Source: Plicaturopsis crispa FD-325 SS-3 (lineage: Eukaryota > Basidiomycota > Agaricomycetes > Amylocorticiales > Amylocorticiaceae). From it: a stretch of 64,000 nucleotides of DNA. The first letter of the stretch is position 1. Each line of letters starts with the position of its first letter. Shown here in pieces: positions 24,650 to 36,487 of the stretch. The notes beneath the pieces were generated by a model, which was given only the letters and a program-made list of their open reading frames with translations, was not told the origin of the DNA and ran no database searches. The position numbers and the translations under genes are program-made. The stretch is from positions 1,626,769-1,690,768 of the forward strand of contig KN832556.1 of NCBI GenBank assembly GCA_000827205.1, in the 5' to 3' direction.

Positions 24650-25267
24650 CTAGTCGTCGAGATTGATAGCTCGGCCAAACTTGGCATACAAGGTGACCTT
24701 GAGTTCCTTCATTTTCTTCTCGCAATCTTCTGCTGAGTCTGAGAGTTTGGAGACTTGTTCGGCCAAACCTTGCTGGTCTTTTTCGAGGCGTTTGAGGGCA
24801 CGCGAGTGTGTGAGGTGAAGAAATGCTTCCCCGACTTTGTACCTGTAGGGTAAGTGAGAGTGAGTATTAAGCTGCTATACTTCCCAAAAACGAACGCACA
24901 ATACAGTCTCGTCCTCGTCGGCAAGCTCCAGCTCTGTCGATAGGTCATCGAGCGCCTCTTTTTCTTGCTGTCGGCTTTCGTTAAATCTTACCCGCACGAA
25001 TGTGATCGGTGGAGGAGCTTACCTTTAGTTCCTCCAATTTCTCCTCGATACTTCGCATACGCGTGTTTAGCTTGGAGAACGAGTTTATGCGCTGCTGATC
25101 CTCTGAGCTCCAGCGTCAGGTTAGGAACGTTTTTTGTTAGAAATCGTCACGAACCCCAGGTAACCTCGGCGGCATCATCGTCCTCCCCTTGTTCAAGCTT
25201 CATCTATGAGTTGGATTTCCCGAACGATTGTAACGGTTTCACATACCATCCTCATATTGGTACTCAT
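24650..25267 (-). CDS. GIM3: prefoldin subunit 4
   Basis: Beta-type subunit of the hexameric prefoldin chaperone, which hands nascent actin and tubulin to the CCT chaperonin. Five exons: 25267-25247, 25203-25155, 25102-25023, 24967-24900, 24842-24650, giving 136 aa (human PFDN4 is 134). Motifs in order are TWEDQQRINSFSKLN, the first coiled-coil helix, ELADEDETVLYKVGEAFLHL, then the second helix and the family's closing KVTLYAKFGRAINLDD. The 21-nt first exon (MSTNMRM) is inferred from a good GTATGT donor. If it is wrong the ATG at 25203 would serve. It is convergent with muskelin, with 165 bp between stops. Confidence 0.93.
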
Positions 25268-25285
25268 AGTTAGATTTAGTACAGC

Positions 25286-25505
25286 CTAGCCCGAGGCAAA
25301 CGCTCGAGATCGCAGTGCTTCAAAAATGGGTCGAAACCTTGGAATCTGTAAAGATCGATACATCAGCACGAAACGGCGGCGCATTCATATGTCGATCAAC
25401 GGGTATCACGACTGCTAAACTTACAAGTTCCAGTAGAAATGTGAAGGCAGTCTGGTCGAAGACTGGTCGATCGGTTCGAGCTTCGGGTTTCTTGGGCCTT
25501 GGCAA
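25286..25505 (-). CDS. possible 3' exons of an unrecognised gene
   Basis: On the minus strand a frame beginning with PKKPEARTDRPVFDQ continues through FTFLLEL to a GTAAGT donor. It resumes after a TTTACAG acceptor as IPRFRPIFEALRSRAFASG and stops at 25286, only 18 nt before the prefoldin ATG. A perfect TACTAAC branch site precedes the first of these exons. I could not place the 5' exon in 25506-25765, where a hydrophobic frame (25566-25769) also occurs. The product is not recognised. Confidence 0.35.
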
Positions 25506-25765
25506 GCGTTAGTAGCCGTGCTTTGGATCAAGAGCTGTCGCCAAATACCCCGCACGCTAAAAGGTTCATAAATCAAATCTTAGATCGAGTGGTTCTAACA
25601 AGGTTAAGAAACCGAGTAAGTATGGTATGGTTGCAGTGACCACCAGTAAGTACTGCAGCTGGTATTGAAGGTACAACAAGACAGCGCATAGTATAGTCCA
25701 TTGTAAGATCACCCAAATGAATAGAACATCCGATAGCAATTTTGCGACTTCCCCTTTGGACTTTT

Positions 25766-27756
25766 TCATCGTTTGCTCCGTTTCACCTGACCTTCCTCGG
25801 ACCTTTCGCCCTTCCGCTTTTTACTGCGTTCCTTTTCTTTCCCCTTGCCGTCGTCGAGTCGCAGAAGCTGCTCCATGGCAGTTAGCCGTCGCTCTGCCTC
25901 CTTCAGTAAACGCTTCTCGCCAAGCCTAACGATAACCGCATGCCTCTTATTAAGGGTCAATGCAGGGTGCGAGAGCAGTGCTTCGTCGTCCTGATGATGA
26001 TATGGCGCATATAAACAAAACCGTCCAATCACGCTCGAAAGGGCGGGAGCAGCGTACCTCGATGCTAGTGGGGTATTCAGTGGACCGCTTTTGTAGAGCA
26101 GAAATCAAGACAGAAAGGACTGGTATGTCGACTTTCGGCTTCGGTGGTTTCCGTTTGTCCCGTGCCTTTTCCCACTCGGCCTCTGGGAGCTGGAGCAGTC
26201 GGACCAGGGATATCGACGCTTCAGGAACAGGCAGGTCTAAGCCCTCCTCGAGGACGAATACGCTGAATTGGATGTCAAAGATCAGATATGTGAAGTTTTT
26301 TTTACGGTGGCACTTACTCATCGCCGCCCTCGTCTAGCCACCAATCAATTCTAGCTTTACTGGATTCGGGAGACACGTCTGACGTTTTCTCTGCGACCAT
26401 GGAAACTATCAGGTCTGCGCGGACCTCCACGACATCCGCTGGGTTTCCTGTGCCTCCATTGGCAAGAGGGACCAAGTCGACGTGTCCGTACCGACGGAGG
26501 AGATCAGAATTAGGCAAATCGCCGTAGGTATTCCACTAGAGATACGGAAGTAAGCTCAGGGAGAACAATGCAGTTGACAAATATAATTGGGGCTCACGAT
26601 CTGTTCCCCGGCGGCTATGGGCTTTGTGGAGACCATCTTGAGCTCAGATTCTTCGTAATACAGTTTTGCCTGCAGAACCCAATCAGACCGACCGTAAGTA
26701 ATCAGGTGTTGACTGAACAGGAAATGTGCCCACATTTTCAGAGCCGTACCTTGCATTCAGGATATCTGCCATTGGAACCATTGCAACATCCGACGGGTCG
26801 TCCCCTTCTTCCTCGCTCTCGGAGTCGCTATCGACATTTTCTTGATCGCCGTCAGCGTGCGAGACATTCGAAGGCGGTTCCTCGTCGACATCCATGGCAC
26901 TGTGACCACTCGTGTTGGCAGCGGCGTCTTCGGCGTCCTCGCCTTCGCCTTCCCATCTCTCGACCTGGAAGCTTCGTGAGAGAATGCGGCTCCCCATGAT
27001 GTGGTATCTTTCTAGCGAAAAATGATCGGCGCCTGTGAGTGGGAACAAGTCTGGACGACTCTATAAACATATCAGAGTTAGACTTTTCCTGAGAGCAGAA
27101 CTCAGTTTTCTGTTCGCTTACCTGCATAGCGGGGACCACTGTTTCGCGGTAATCACGTTCAGCGTCATCCCTGCCTATTTTTCCTGGGGAAATATGTGCG
27201 TTAGAATGAGCGGAAGAACATTGTTCCTATCTGTGACGATAATTTGGGACTCACCTACCAGAGAAGTTCCTTCAAGCTCTGCAAGATCCTCAGCGCCCCA
27301 AAACATGGGCGTGTCAAATGCCGTAGGCAGACTCGCTAGAAACTGACGTCAAAGCCCGCGCGACGTAGAGGTAGAAGTGCACACACCGAGATATTCGAAC
27401 CACTTGGAAGACGGGCCCCTGGACTCCTCCCACATCATGCATAGGATTAGCCCGCTCCACCCCTTGTCAAGCCCGCTTTTCCAGACTTCGGGGCCGAGAA
27501 GTCGGGGAAGCTCCGAGGTACGCGTCGACAGTGTCAACGCGCGTGGAATGGTAAAGATTGTGTGACCCTCCTGCTCATTATCAACCGTTAGTTTGCACCC
27601 CAAAAGTAATGGCGCCTCGTCACATGGAGTGAGACTAACCGGAATATCGCGTAGGGCGATTCCGCCATACCCATGGCCGGGGAAGGAGGTTATGCCCATC
27701 GCAGTAGAGTCGATAGTTCCATGGTTCGCGTGAAACCACGCCAGAAACGACTCCAT
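25766..27756 (-). CDS. RKM4: SET-domain lysine methyltransferase (SETD6/Rkm4 type)
   Basis: Rubisco-LSMT-like SET protein that in yeast (Rkm4) monomethylates a large-subunit ribosomal protein. The minus-strand model starts at 27756 (MESFLAWF) and passes introns near 27640, 27385, 27255, 27120, 26745, 26590, 26310 and 26055. Motifs are GHGYGGIALRDIP, GHTIFTIPRALTLS, KWFEYLASLPTAFDTPMFW, MVPMADILNARYGSEN and the SET signature WNTYGDLPNSDLLRRYGHVD. The C-terminal substrate-binding domain has VLEEGLDLPVPEA and KRHAVIVRLGEKRLL, and ends in a lysine-rich tail. A disordered acidic insertion of about 50 residues (26790-26960) interrupts the iSET region. Its stop overlaps an ATGA. Confidence 0.9.
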
Positions 27757-28097
27757 CTCGAGCCAAACGTTTGCCGTATGTCAGAGAACACGGCCGATAG
27801 CGTAGAGGAATTTGTGAAAGCTAGGTCGCGGTAGAGCAGCAAGTAATAGGCGCTCGTCAAAAATCTCGAGGCCAACTTGACGAGCCTGCCTCAGGGGGTA
27901 TCATATCCCGATACGGATGTGAAGAGACGTGAAAGACATATGAAATTTCCCCCAGATTGGCCCTCGACTCCAAATATTATGGATCCCCCTCGCGAGTCTC
28001 ATGCTGACATCGAGAAAATACATCATGCAGGGGAGAGCATACTGATACACGTTGCAAGTAATTATCCGACAAAAAAATCAAGGGCGTCCGTGGCCAC
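27757..28097. other. intergenic region between FAD monooxygenase and SET gene
   Basis: These 341 bp lie between the stop of the upstream monooxygenase and the start of the SET gene, both on the minus strand. They must hold the SET gene promoter. An alternative splice of the monooxygenase from the GTGAGT at 28100 could extend its coding end a few codons into this stretch. Confidence 0.4.
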
Positions 28098-29889
28098 TCA
28101 CATCTTCGCCTGGACAGGCCCCAACAGCCCAATCTTCCGCTCGCCGACCTCCTTCCACCAGCGATCGACCTCGAGATCAGCATCGTAGCTAAATTGCCGT
28201 CTGCTCTTCTCCTTGTCGGCCCACTGGTTTGGGTTGCCCGCGGACCGGTCGGCCTGGTCCCCCTTAGCCTCCCTGAGCTCCTCCTCCATCGCCTCGCGCA
28301 TGCTGGCGTCGCGCGCTTCTTGCTCAGGCCCGTCATCGAGGTGAAATATCTTCTGGTTCTGGCGCGAGGACGCCTGCGTGTCCGAGCATCGTGGCAGGCG
28401 CAGGTCTTGGTACGCGTGGAGAAGGGGGGCGATCTGCGAACGGTCTGATATGCGCGAGAAGAGGTTGCCGAGAACAGCAGCGTCTTCCACCTGGATGTAT
28501 TCGGAATGAGTCATTTTTTCCAAGGTGCCCTGAGAAGGCACAAAATTACATACCGCCATTGCAGACCCCTGCGCACGGTAGGGCTTCGGAGTTTGTCAGT
28601 ATCGTAGTAAATATAAAAGCGCAGGGCTTGGCTCACTAGCATGGGATGGCAGGCGTCTCCGAGCAACGCGACTCTCCCGGCCGGATGGACCCACTTGTCC
28701 AGGGGTGCGCGGTCCATCAAGGTCCATTTCAGCGTGGACGGCACGAGTGACAGTAATTTTTGTATACTGCGACATCGGAAATGTTAACATGATGAAGCAA
28801 AGGTTTTCCGAGCCAACTAACCGTGGCTCCCACCCTTGAAAATCAGCCCTCATTTTATCCGCGCTGCCTTCTGCTGTCCACGACTCCACAGACCCATCGT
28901 CAGGATGTAGCATGACAATATTGTATTCCTTCTTGGCGCGCTGCAGTTAACACATCAGACACGAAGGCACACAAGAATAAGCGGCGGGTAAGTTCAGCCT
29001 GACATACAATATTGTACGCCATGATATGCCGGCCCGGGCCCATCCACCCGACCATCTCAGGCTTATCAACCAGCGGCTTCAGGTCGGGGTGCTTCAGAAG
29101 CTCGCTGGTGGGGACGATCGCCCTGTACGCGGCGTCCCCGGTGCGCGTGGCCTTGTCCGGCCCGCCGACGACTATCTCACGGATCGTGCTCTTCACACCG
29201 TCTGCGCCGATGACCACGTCGGCGTGCACGACCTCGCCCGACGCGAGCGTCAGCGTGGGACGCTCGGCGTCGGCGTCGAGGCCGACGACGTGGCTATTCA
29301 ACCGGAGGTTCATGTATGGCTCCGCGAGCGCGAATAATAGTTGGTGGAAGTCCGCGCGGTGGATGTGGTAGTACGGGCTGCCGTGTGCTGCGACCATACT
29401 CTCGCCCCATCGTGTCCATCCGACCGTCTCGCCGGTATTGTCTAGCACTTATCAACACGCATACTCAAGATAGATGCAAAGAACTCACATCGCCGGAAAG
29501 TAATGGCCTGCGGCTCCACGGCGACTTGCTTCAGCTGGGATTCAAGACCCTACGAACGCACAGCGGTCAAGAAGGTTCATGCATGACATGGGGAGGGCGC
29601 AAGATACGCACCCATCGTATGAGCAGCTTCGTCACATTCGGCGCCACCTGTATACCAGCTCCAACTTCGCCAATAGCCCCCGCGCTCTCCAACACGGTGA
29701 TTCTGTGGCCGGCTTGGCCCAAGCAGTATGCAGCTGCCAAGCCGCCTAGACCACACCCAACGATTGCGATGTCCAACGACAGGGACGCCTTCCGCCCGCC
29801 ATACAAAGTCACTCTCTTCTGCCCGGGGCGTCAGGCCGGTGGCGTCCGCAAAAGGCTACTAGTTCACTCACTGGCTGCTCAAACGACAT
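28098..29889 (-). CDS. FAD-dependent monooxygenase (salicylate hydroxylase-like)
   Basis: Class A flavoprotein monooxygenase using FAD and NAD(P)H; aromatic substrates are typical of the family but the actual one is unknown. The start at 29889 (MSFEQP) is joined across an intron of about 70 nt to KRVTLYGG. The dinucleotide-binding motif IAIVGCGLGGLAAAYCLGQAG is followed by GAGIQVAPN, then HRADFHQLLF, VVIGADGVKSTIRE (the DG motif) and LLGDACHPMLPYRAQGSAMA (the GD motif), split by introns near 28630 and 28555. Other introns lie near 29855, 29600, 29470, 28980 and 28790. The tail is charged and ends WWKEVGERKIGLLG. The stop (TGA at 28098) overlaps a GTGAGT, so a short extra exon is possible. Confidence 0.88.
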
Positions 29890-30852
29890 AGCGACTACCG
29901 ATGCAGATGTGCAGCTGGGTGCACTGTGCAGTGATGGAGGTGCAGCACGTCCGGGCAGTATTTAAACTGGCGTGTACCGCGGGTAGCGGAGGGGATGGCG
30001 TGGCATTCCGTACAAGAGGGGAAAGTGCAGGTGCGATTGGGCGGACCTTTGGGTGCAGGCGGCAGTCATCTGAGTGGTTTCGTCGGATCCTAATTCGAAG
30101 GGGGCGTTGCCCGAAGTGGTCACGGGCGCTTCAGCAGGCGCATTTCCAGTAGGTGGGCACGAACTTTTCTGCTGCGGCTGCAAAATCGTCGTACTGGCAT
30201 TGGTGCGGGGTCTTGGAAATTCGTGCGGGCGAGCATGCGGGGGACGAGTTCGATTGGCAGAAAGCAAGAGAGACGAAATATGCGTGCCGTCGCAGGAACC
30301 GGTTGAACGCCGGGCATAATTAACTGAGCAGATCTTCCGGCAACCGATGCATCGCAGATTTGAAGCAAGTTCCCAGCTGCAGCTCGAGTAGATACGATAC
30401 GGACATAAGCAAAAAATAAACGGAGGATTAGGCAGGAAATAGTCCACAATTAGTGGCGCACTTTGCGGGGCCGGCCATGGCGGTCATGAATTTTCATCTG
30501 CGTATGTTGCCGTCGGTTCGCTCAAGAAACACGCGTTGGCGGCACCGTAGCCACGTTCCGGGACCTCCCTCACATATCTCTCCGCCCGGTGACACGCAGA
30601 CACAGATGAGATATGCACGGGTATTTGGCGGACATACATAGCAGATGCGACTAGAATATGGACTTGTACAATACAGGCGTATACACAGATGCTGTAAGCT
30701 ATAATGTACAATATGCAGCAAAATAAATCAAGAGGAACGACGCCCTTTAGTATCCTACACAGACGGACGCGATCGTTCGCAGAGTGAGAGTCCCGCGCGC
30801 TTGCACGCATCGTCCAAGAAAACATGACCAAGGAAACCATATGATGCACTAT
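29890..30852. other. intergenic region, monooxygenase promoter side
   Basis: About 960 bp with no recognised gene. On the minus strand a TATA-like TTTAAATA occurs near 29958-29966, about 70 nt upstream of the monooxygenase ATG. The rightmost part should hold the 3' UTR of the WOPR gene. A 161-codon minus-strand frame (29962-30447) has no family features and overlaps the expected promoter. Confidence 0.4.
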
Positions 30853-32956
30853 TCACGCGGGCTTTAACCGCCGCAGCGTCTTGTCGTCGAGCGGGTCACG
30901 GCGGTAGGGGTGGATCCTCTGCAGCATGTGCAGCGGCGCCAGGATATCCGAGCGCCGCGACGGGCCCACACTCCGCGCGCTGTCGCCGCTCGCGTGGCTA
31001 TCGACGTCGTCGTCGCTCGTACCGCGCACTGACGAGATCGCCGGCCGAGGAGGCTGCCGGTAGGCGCCCGGTGAGTGGCGAGGCGAGTACGGGGAGGGCG
31101 GGGTCGCAGAGCGGCGGTCTGCACTGGGACCAGCGTTGTATCGGCCGTTGGTGTCGACACGCTCGAGCGGAGAAGGAGGCGAGGGCGGTTGGTCCGCTGT
31201 CGCTGGTGGATAGGAAGGACGGAGACGATACGAACTGGAGCTTTCTGTGTGCGCAGGAAACATAGCCGACTGCCGCTCAGGGAGCTCTGGCGTATGAGAT
31301 GGGGCTGGAGAATACCAAGGCGGTGGCGGGGGAACAGACGTATCGCCCCTGCTCAGCGGTGGGCGGGACTGCGACTGCGGATGAGCTGGCTCAGGACGAT
31401 CGTGGTGCATGTGCTCGGCAGGAGGTGGAGTCGGCGGAGACTGATGTGGCGGTGGTGCCATCCTCGACCAAGAAACAGCGCTGGCCTCGTGTCGGACGGC
31501 TGGGCGGGAAGCCGGGGTATATCGTGAAGGCGGAGAGATGGGCGGAGGCTGCTGATATTCTGCGTCCCGCGATGTCGGAGCGTACGATGGGTTGCGCACG
31601 CGCGTGGGCATATACTCAGGCGAGGCGTGGCGTGCGTACGGCGAGTGCTCGTAGCCGTTCGTAGGCGGGGCTGAGCCGCGCGAATAGGATGGCCCCGACT
31701 CTCTGTCCAGGGACATCGGACGCCGGTGATGATAGTCGCGTTCCTGATAATGAGACGACGATGCATAAGGGTAGGGCGGATCGTGGTCAACAGACCGACG
31801 CCTGTGCTGCATGTGTATGTCTTCCCAATGTGCCGACGGCGGCCGCTCGTATCGTAGGTCGGACGGACCACCGTTCTGTAACGTGGGTAAATGCGGATAA
31901 AGCGGCTCCCCGCCGTTGGGACGGAGTACTGGCGGTGCATCAGCAAGATATGGTGTTGCGGGGCCACGTGGCGGTGGGCTGGGTAGACGCTGGCCACGCT
32001 CATAGCCAGCGTCATGCACCGACCGGATCGGTGGTAAGGAGAAATGTGACCCAGCGGGTGGGGGTGGCGGATAAGAGTATTGAGGCATCTGTCCTGGCGG
32101 ATAGAATGCCGGCGCCGGGGCGTACTGCGCATTTTGGGGTCGATGGGGCTCATAAGGCGCTGGGGGAGGATGTGGCGTGTGGCGCGGATCTTGTGGCAAA
32201 GGTTGCGGTGTGGGGTAGGCGGCAGGGAAGGGTGCGTACGTCCGAGTGACTGAGGACGACGCTGTTGGTTTGAACACGTCTGAATTGCGTCCTCGTGGCT
32301 CATCCTTCCGATTACTCTTGCTGACCCGCGTGGACTCAAACATGTTATCAGGGACGTAGAGATCGCCTACGCCTGGCAGTTCGTCGATGGTGTCCAGGTT
32401 ATCAACGGTGGTTTGAGTGAAGTAGGCAGTGAGATGTAGTTTCCGCCGGCCTTTGTCTGTTTCGACGTAGACGGAATACGTTTGTTTCACGAGTGGATCC
32501 CAGTCTGGCGGTGGCTGCTTGTCCTTTGAAGCGGGCCTTTGAAAGGAACATCGTTCAATACGGCAAACTATAGGCGATGCACCTGGATACGTACCCGCCC
32601 TGGGACGATTCTGGTGGTGGCGAATATTTTTCGTAATAGAAAAGAAATTCCTGGAAGAGTGAGGATGTCAGTGCAGGTGGCGCGCGTTGCGTAGGACATG
32701 CGGCACGTACGTCTCGAACCCTCGAAGGACTCCACCGCCTGCCCTCGGTAAAACGCTCGATGCCGAGACCAGTGATCTCCGCGTGCGTTGGTCTCTCCTC
32801 CCAAGCGTATACGCACCCCGAGCGCAAGGCCAGGCGCTCGTCAGCGTCGAGGCGCCTGGTGATTAAAGGGAGGACGCCGTTCTGGACAGCGAGAAATATT
32901 TTGTGTGCATCCTGTGTGGAGCGGATGCGGGTATTGGTGCATGTGGGAATCTGCAT
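30853..32956 (-). CDS. Gti1/Pac2 (WOPR) transcription regulator, long paralog
   Basis: Fungal WOPR-domain DNA-binding regulator, the family of Wor1, Ryp1, Gti1 and Pac2 that controls morphological switching and sporulation. Exons 32956-32711, 32650-32595 and 32536-30853 give 661 aa. The first WOPR half holds STQDAHKIFLAVQNGVLPLI, then RRLDADERLALRSGCVYAW and RRWSPSRVRDEFLFYYEKY, split by a 60-nt intron. The second half holds LVKQTYSVYV and KLHLTAYFTQTTVDNL. The remaining 500 residues are proline, serine and tyrosine rich, probably a disordered activation region. The protein closes with HPYRRDPLDDKTLRRLKPA, shared with the neighbouring paralog. Long frames on the opposite strand are composition artefacts. 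Confidence 0.92.
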
Positions 32957-35397
32957 GGTGGTGAGAGAGAAGGAGGAGCGAAAAATGGGGGAGTCTCGCG
33001 TCTTTGGGTATAAATGATAGGCTTATAGAATTGAAAGCCCGCAGGGAGATATCAGGGCCCAAAACCCGAAGCCGCGCCCTGGATTAATTAGACTATATAT
33101 TCACCTTATCTGGGAGTCTGGGACCCACATTTGGAAATATTGTGGGTCTGGGCGGACCAAAGCAGCGGGTCCGGCTCTATTTGGCAAAATATATTTCTAG
33201 CGAAACTCTATCACTCTAACAACTCAAAACCGAAACAGTCTCCTGTGTGATCGTCCGTCTTTGCGTTTCACCTTGCGTCCGCTCTCCTCCCGTGAAATAT
33301 TTCCTTGCTTCCATCCTCGAGCACATACCGTTCACTCTCTGCACACCGCACACACCCCCGTATTTTACTCCAGTTCTCTCGCTGGAGCAGGCACAGATTG
33401 CTTACGGCCTGATCGAAAGAAGTTTACTTCAAAACCGCTGACTAACATATGGTCCGATCTCCTTCTAGGATGCCGCGACTTTCGTCCTTCGCGGGAGGTC
33501 GATAGTCGCGATAGCGCACAAACAGAACCTCAAACGCCTCACATCACATTCAATGCGCCTCTGTATGTAACAATGAGGTTTCGGGGTGTTTTCTTTCGAT
33601 GCACTCAGAACAGGCTAGCTCCCGTACCCTTGTCCACGCCTTGCCTTTCTCGCCTTGGCCCCGCTTTCTGGTGACGCACAATCCTTCTCCATCCTCCTCA
33701 TTTTCACGACAGAGCATCTCGCAGCGCCGCATCGACTCGGCAAGCCGGGATCATGGCTCCGTCGTGTCCTCGGAGCCTTGCACGGTCCGCATATCCGCTG
33801 GAACTTGCCGAACATAAATTATCGGCCGCAGTAAACATAAATTAAATCGGGTAGCGGAGATTTATTGCCTGTTGCCTCGTGTTTACCACCTGACAAGTAC
33901 GCGGGGCAATCCAAGACAATCCACTGCCAGAGGCAAGTAACGCGTTCACCTCGATTTTTCCTCGCGGTCCCAGGTTTTGGGCGGTGTACAGCGCTGAGCG
34001 AGGGTTGGGCGTCGAAGATGGGTGTAATTTCGGCATACTCCAAGCGGGACAGAAGAAGGCCTCACTATTCCCCCACCCCCTGGACACACGTCTCAACACG
34101 CCCCAAATCCAGCGCGAGGTGGATAACGCAAAAGGGTCACCATATCGCGCGCGCCGTATCATTGGCTCGACCCTCCCCCTCTGTCTCCCGGAGCGCTTTC
34201 ACACGGGCATATCCACAGCTTTTATGAGCCACCGTGTGCCACCTGCGTCAACCGCCCGTAATGTTTCAATAAAGGCGATACATAATGCGACGGATTGACC
34301 GTAAGTCTTTCATGAATTCCGGGCTGATAATTGCTCGTAGATTATTCGAGGCCCTCGGATGGATCTTGTCCTCGTAACAAACAGGGCCGCTGCCTCGAGG
34401 TGCGGAGGGGTGAGTCGTTTGCATTTTTGTTAATGGAGCCTATCTCATGGATGCGTCACTGAACACGTCTTTACGCTCGTGAAGCCTCCCCTTGCATTAA
34501 AGCTACTGCGTGCTCCCTCGAGGGCTCCTCGAGAGGCTTTCCTCCCGGCGGCTATCGCCCCACGCGCGGCAAGTTCACCCACCCCCCTTCAAACAAGCGT
34601 ACCCGCCAGATCGTCGGGGAAATCAAGCTTTAGCACCTGGATGCGTGGAGCCCGAATTTCAAACAAACGATCGGTGGCCCCGGGGACAAGAACAGTAGGG
34701 TTGAAGCGTTCAGTCGTTTGAAGTTATCTAGAGTTATCTCCCCGATACCCGGGTCGCTGACATACCTCCTTAAGGTGCTGTCGTCGAAGAGTGTGCGCAT
34801 GCGCCGCTGCGTACGTGTTCAGGGCGTGCGCGAAGGCCCCTCGAAGTTTGTGAACATGCCTGTGCGTATGTTCGCGCCGCTTACCTTTTGTTCTCGCAGG
34901 TCACTTGATCCTCGCAGGTCCTGCTCGCCACGGTGCGGCATTGAAATATTGACAGGCGTCGTCGACGCGGAGCTCCGAATGCACACCGGACCGCGGACGC
35001 TGCTGTATGGCGTTATCCGAATCTGACAAGCAAACTTTTTGTGGACTTTGGCTTAGTGATTTGGCGACGTTGCACCTTCCGAATATAGCGGGAAGCTCTG
35101 GGAACTTCTGCTCGCAGTTCAGTCCTTACTTATCGCCACTCCGCAGTCTAGATTCAGAAACATGGGTCCTGCACCTCGTGCACATCATCTTTATTCCAGC
35201 GTTCACGGAGTGGACACAGCGGCCCCAATGTCCGAAAGATGAGGAGGAGGAGGTCATATACAACACTATTTACAGCTACCTATTTGTCCTTGAGCCTGAT
35301 TATTCGTATATACACTGTACAGTCGAAAGCAACGGGAGCAAGACAGCTAGTCACAAAGCAAGAGAATAAAGTACAGAACATAGCCAAGCCAGCGTGA
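32957..35397. promoter_or_regulatory. 2.4-kb upstream region of the long WOPR gene
   Basis: No protein family was recognised between the start of the long WOPR gene and the stop of its upstream paralog. Plus-strand frames at 33261-33674 and 34479-34721 have no known motifs. WOPR master regulators in other fungi have unusually long upstream control regions or 5' UTRs, so this span may be regulatory; that is inference. Confidence 0.4.
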
Positions 35398-36487
35398 TCA
35401 GAGGGAAAACTGCATGAGCGCCTTCTCGTCCAGCGGGTGGCGACGTGGTGGGGGGAGTCTTCGAAGGTACGCTAACGGCGCTAGACTCGCAGACGTGGGC
35501 GAGGATTTGCTCGTCTGCGGATAGTTCGGATGGAAGGGTTGATCGATCCGATGCGCGTTAGACGCGGCATAGTCCACGGGGGGCTCTGGGGGCTCGCCGT
35601 ATGCACGCTGCACACCAAAGGCCCAGGCAGGCACAGCCGATTCGCGTCGACTTTCCTCGCGAGCACGGCTCCCCTTTACCGCCCGGGCACTCTTATATTC
35701 CCCCGGCGGAACGCGTAGAGACGCGAGCTGGGGGACATTGTCTATTGACCGGAGTCTGTCGATGGAGTCTTGCGTGAAGTACGCAACTGAGGGTGACGAG
35801 AGATGTGATGTTTGATCAGCGATCTCCGATACCTTAACTGCGTGAGGAGCACTCACTCAAGTGCCATTTTCGCTGCCCTCTGGCAGTGTTGACCCACACG
35901 GAATATGTTTGTTTGATTATGTTATCTCTGTCGATGCCCTGGCTCACAACGGGGCGACGTCGAGGACTGGGCATGTATTGAGCGTGGCATTTACAGCACG
36001 ACATGATTACTCACTGTTTGTCAGACGTGTCCGACGCCGTGTCTACTTCGGCCGTGTCCGTCTTCTCGTGATAGAACAGAAATTCCTACACCCCACTGAG
36101 CCTCATATAGTAGTGCGACGTAGCGAGTAGACTCACGTCTCGAACTCTAGAGGGCCCCCATCTACAACGAATTAGATCAGGGTTTGGACCAGATGCACAT
36201 GACTCACCTTATACCATCTGTCCAGCGCTCGATACCGAGCTGCAGGAGGCACGATTGTCAGTGAGGGAAAGCGTAGGGAGAGAGTATGCTCGCACGCCGG
36301 TAGCCTCCGAGTTTGGACCTCGCTCCTCCCACACGAAGACAGAGCCAGATTTTATCGCGCGCCGCTCCTCGGTGTCCAAGCGCCGAGTGACCATGGGCAG
36401 CAGCTGCAAGCGTACAGCATGGAAGATGACTTGGGCGTCGGCGGGGGATCTGACACGAAGTTGAGAACAGGTGGGTCGTTGTACCAT
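35398..36487 (-). CDS. Gti1/Pac2 (WOPR) transcription regulator, short paralog
   Basis: Second WOPR protein, same strand as the long paralog and upstream of it. Exons 36487-36296, 36239-36208, 36161-36137, 36085-36015, 35927-35857 and 35786-35398 join to 259 aa. The domain contains SPADAQVIFHAVRLQLLPMV, RRLDTEERRAIKSGSVFVW, GIERWTDGIRWGPSRVRDEF, and after two introns IIKQTYSVWVNT..RKWHL..AYFTQDSIDRLRS. The C-terminal tail is only about 110 residues and ends PRRHPLDEKALMQFSL, matching the end of the long paralog. It has three more introns in the domain than its partner. The acceptor near 35928 (CGACAG) was chosen because it keeps the frame. Probably an ancient tandem duplicate. Confidence 0.87.

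Noticed and set aside
28098-28110. Extra last exon of the FAD monooxygenase after GTGAGT at 28100
   Set aside because: It would add only about six codons with no conserved feature; the in-frame TGA is the simpler end, though RNA evidence could change this.
31353-32339. Minus-strand frame of 328 codons and plus-strand frame 31689-32249 overlapping the long WOPR gene
   Set aside because: They lie in other frames of a proline/serine-rich exon; GC-biased low-complexity coding sequence keeps neighbouring frames open. They have no domains and no splice logic.
30853-32956. Velvet-family regulator
   Set aside because: The domain order and the motifs RRLDADER, RRWSPSRVRD and LVKQTYSV are those of Gti1/Pac2 (WOPR), not the cysteine/glycine pattern of velvet proteins.
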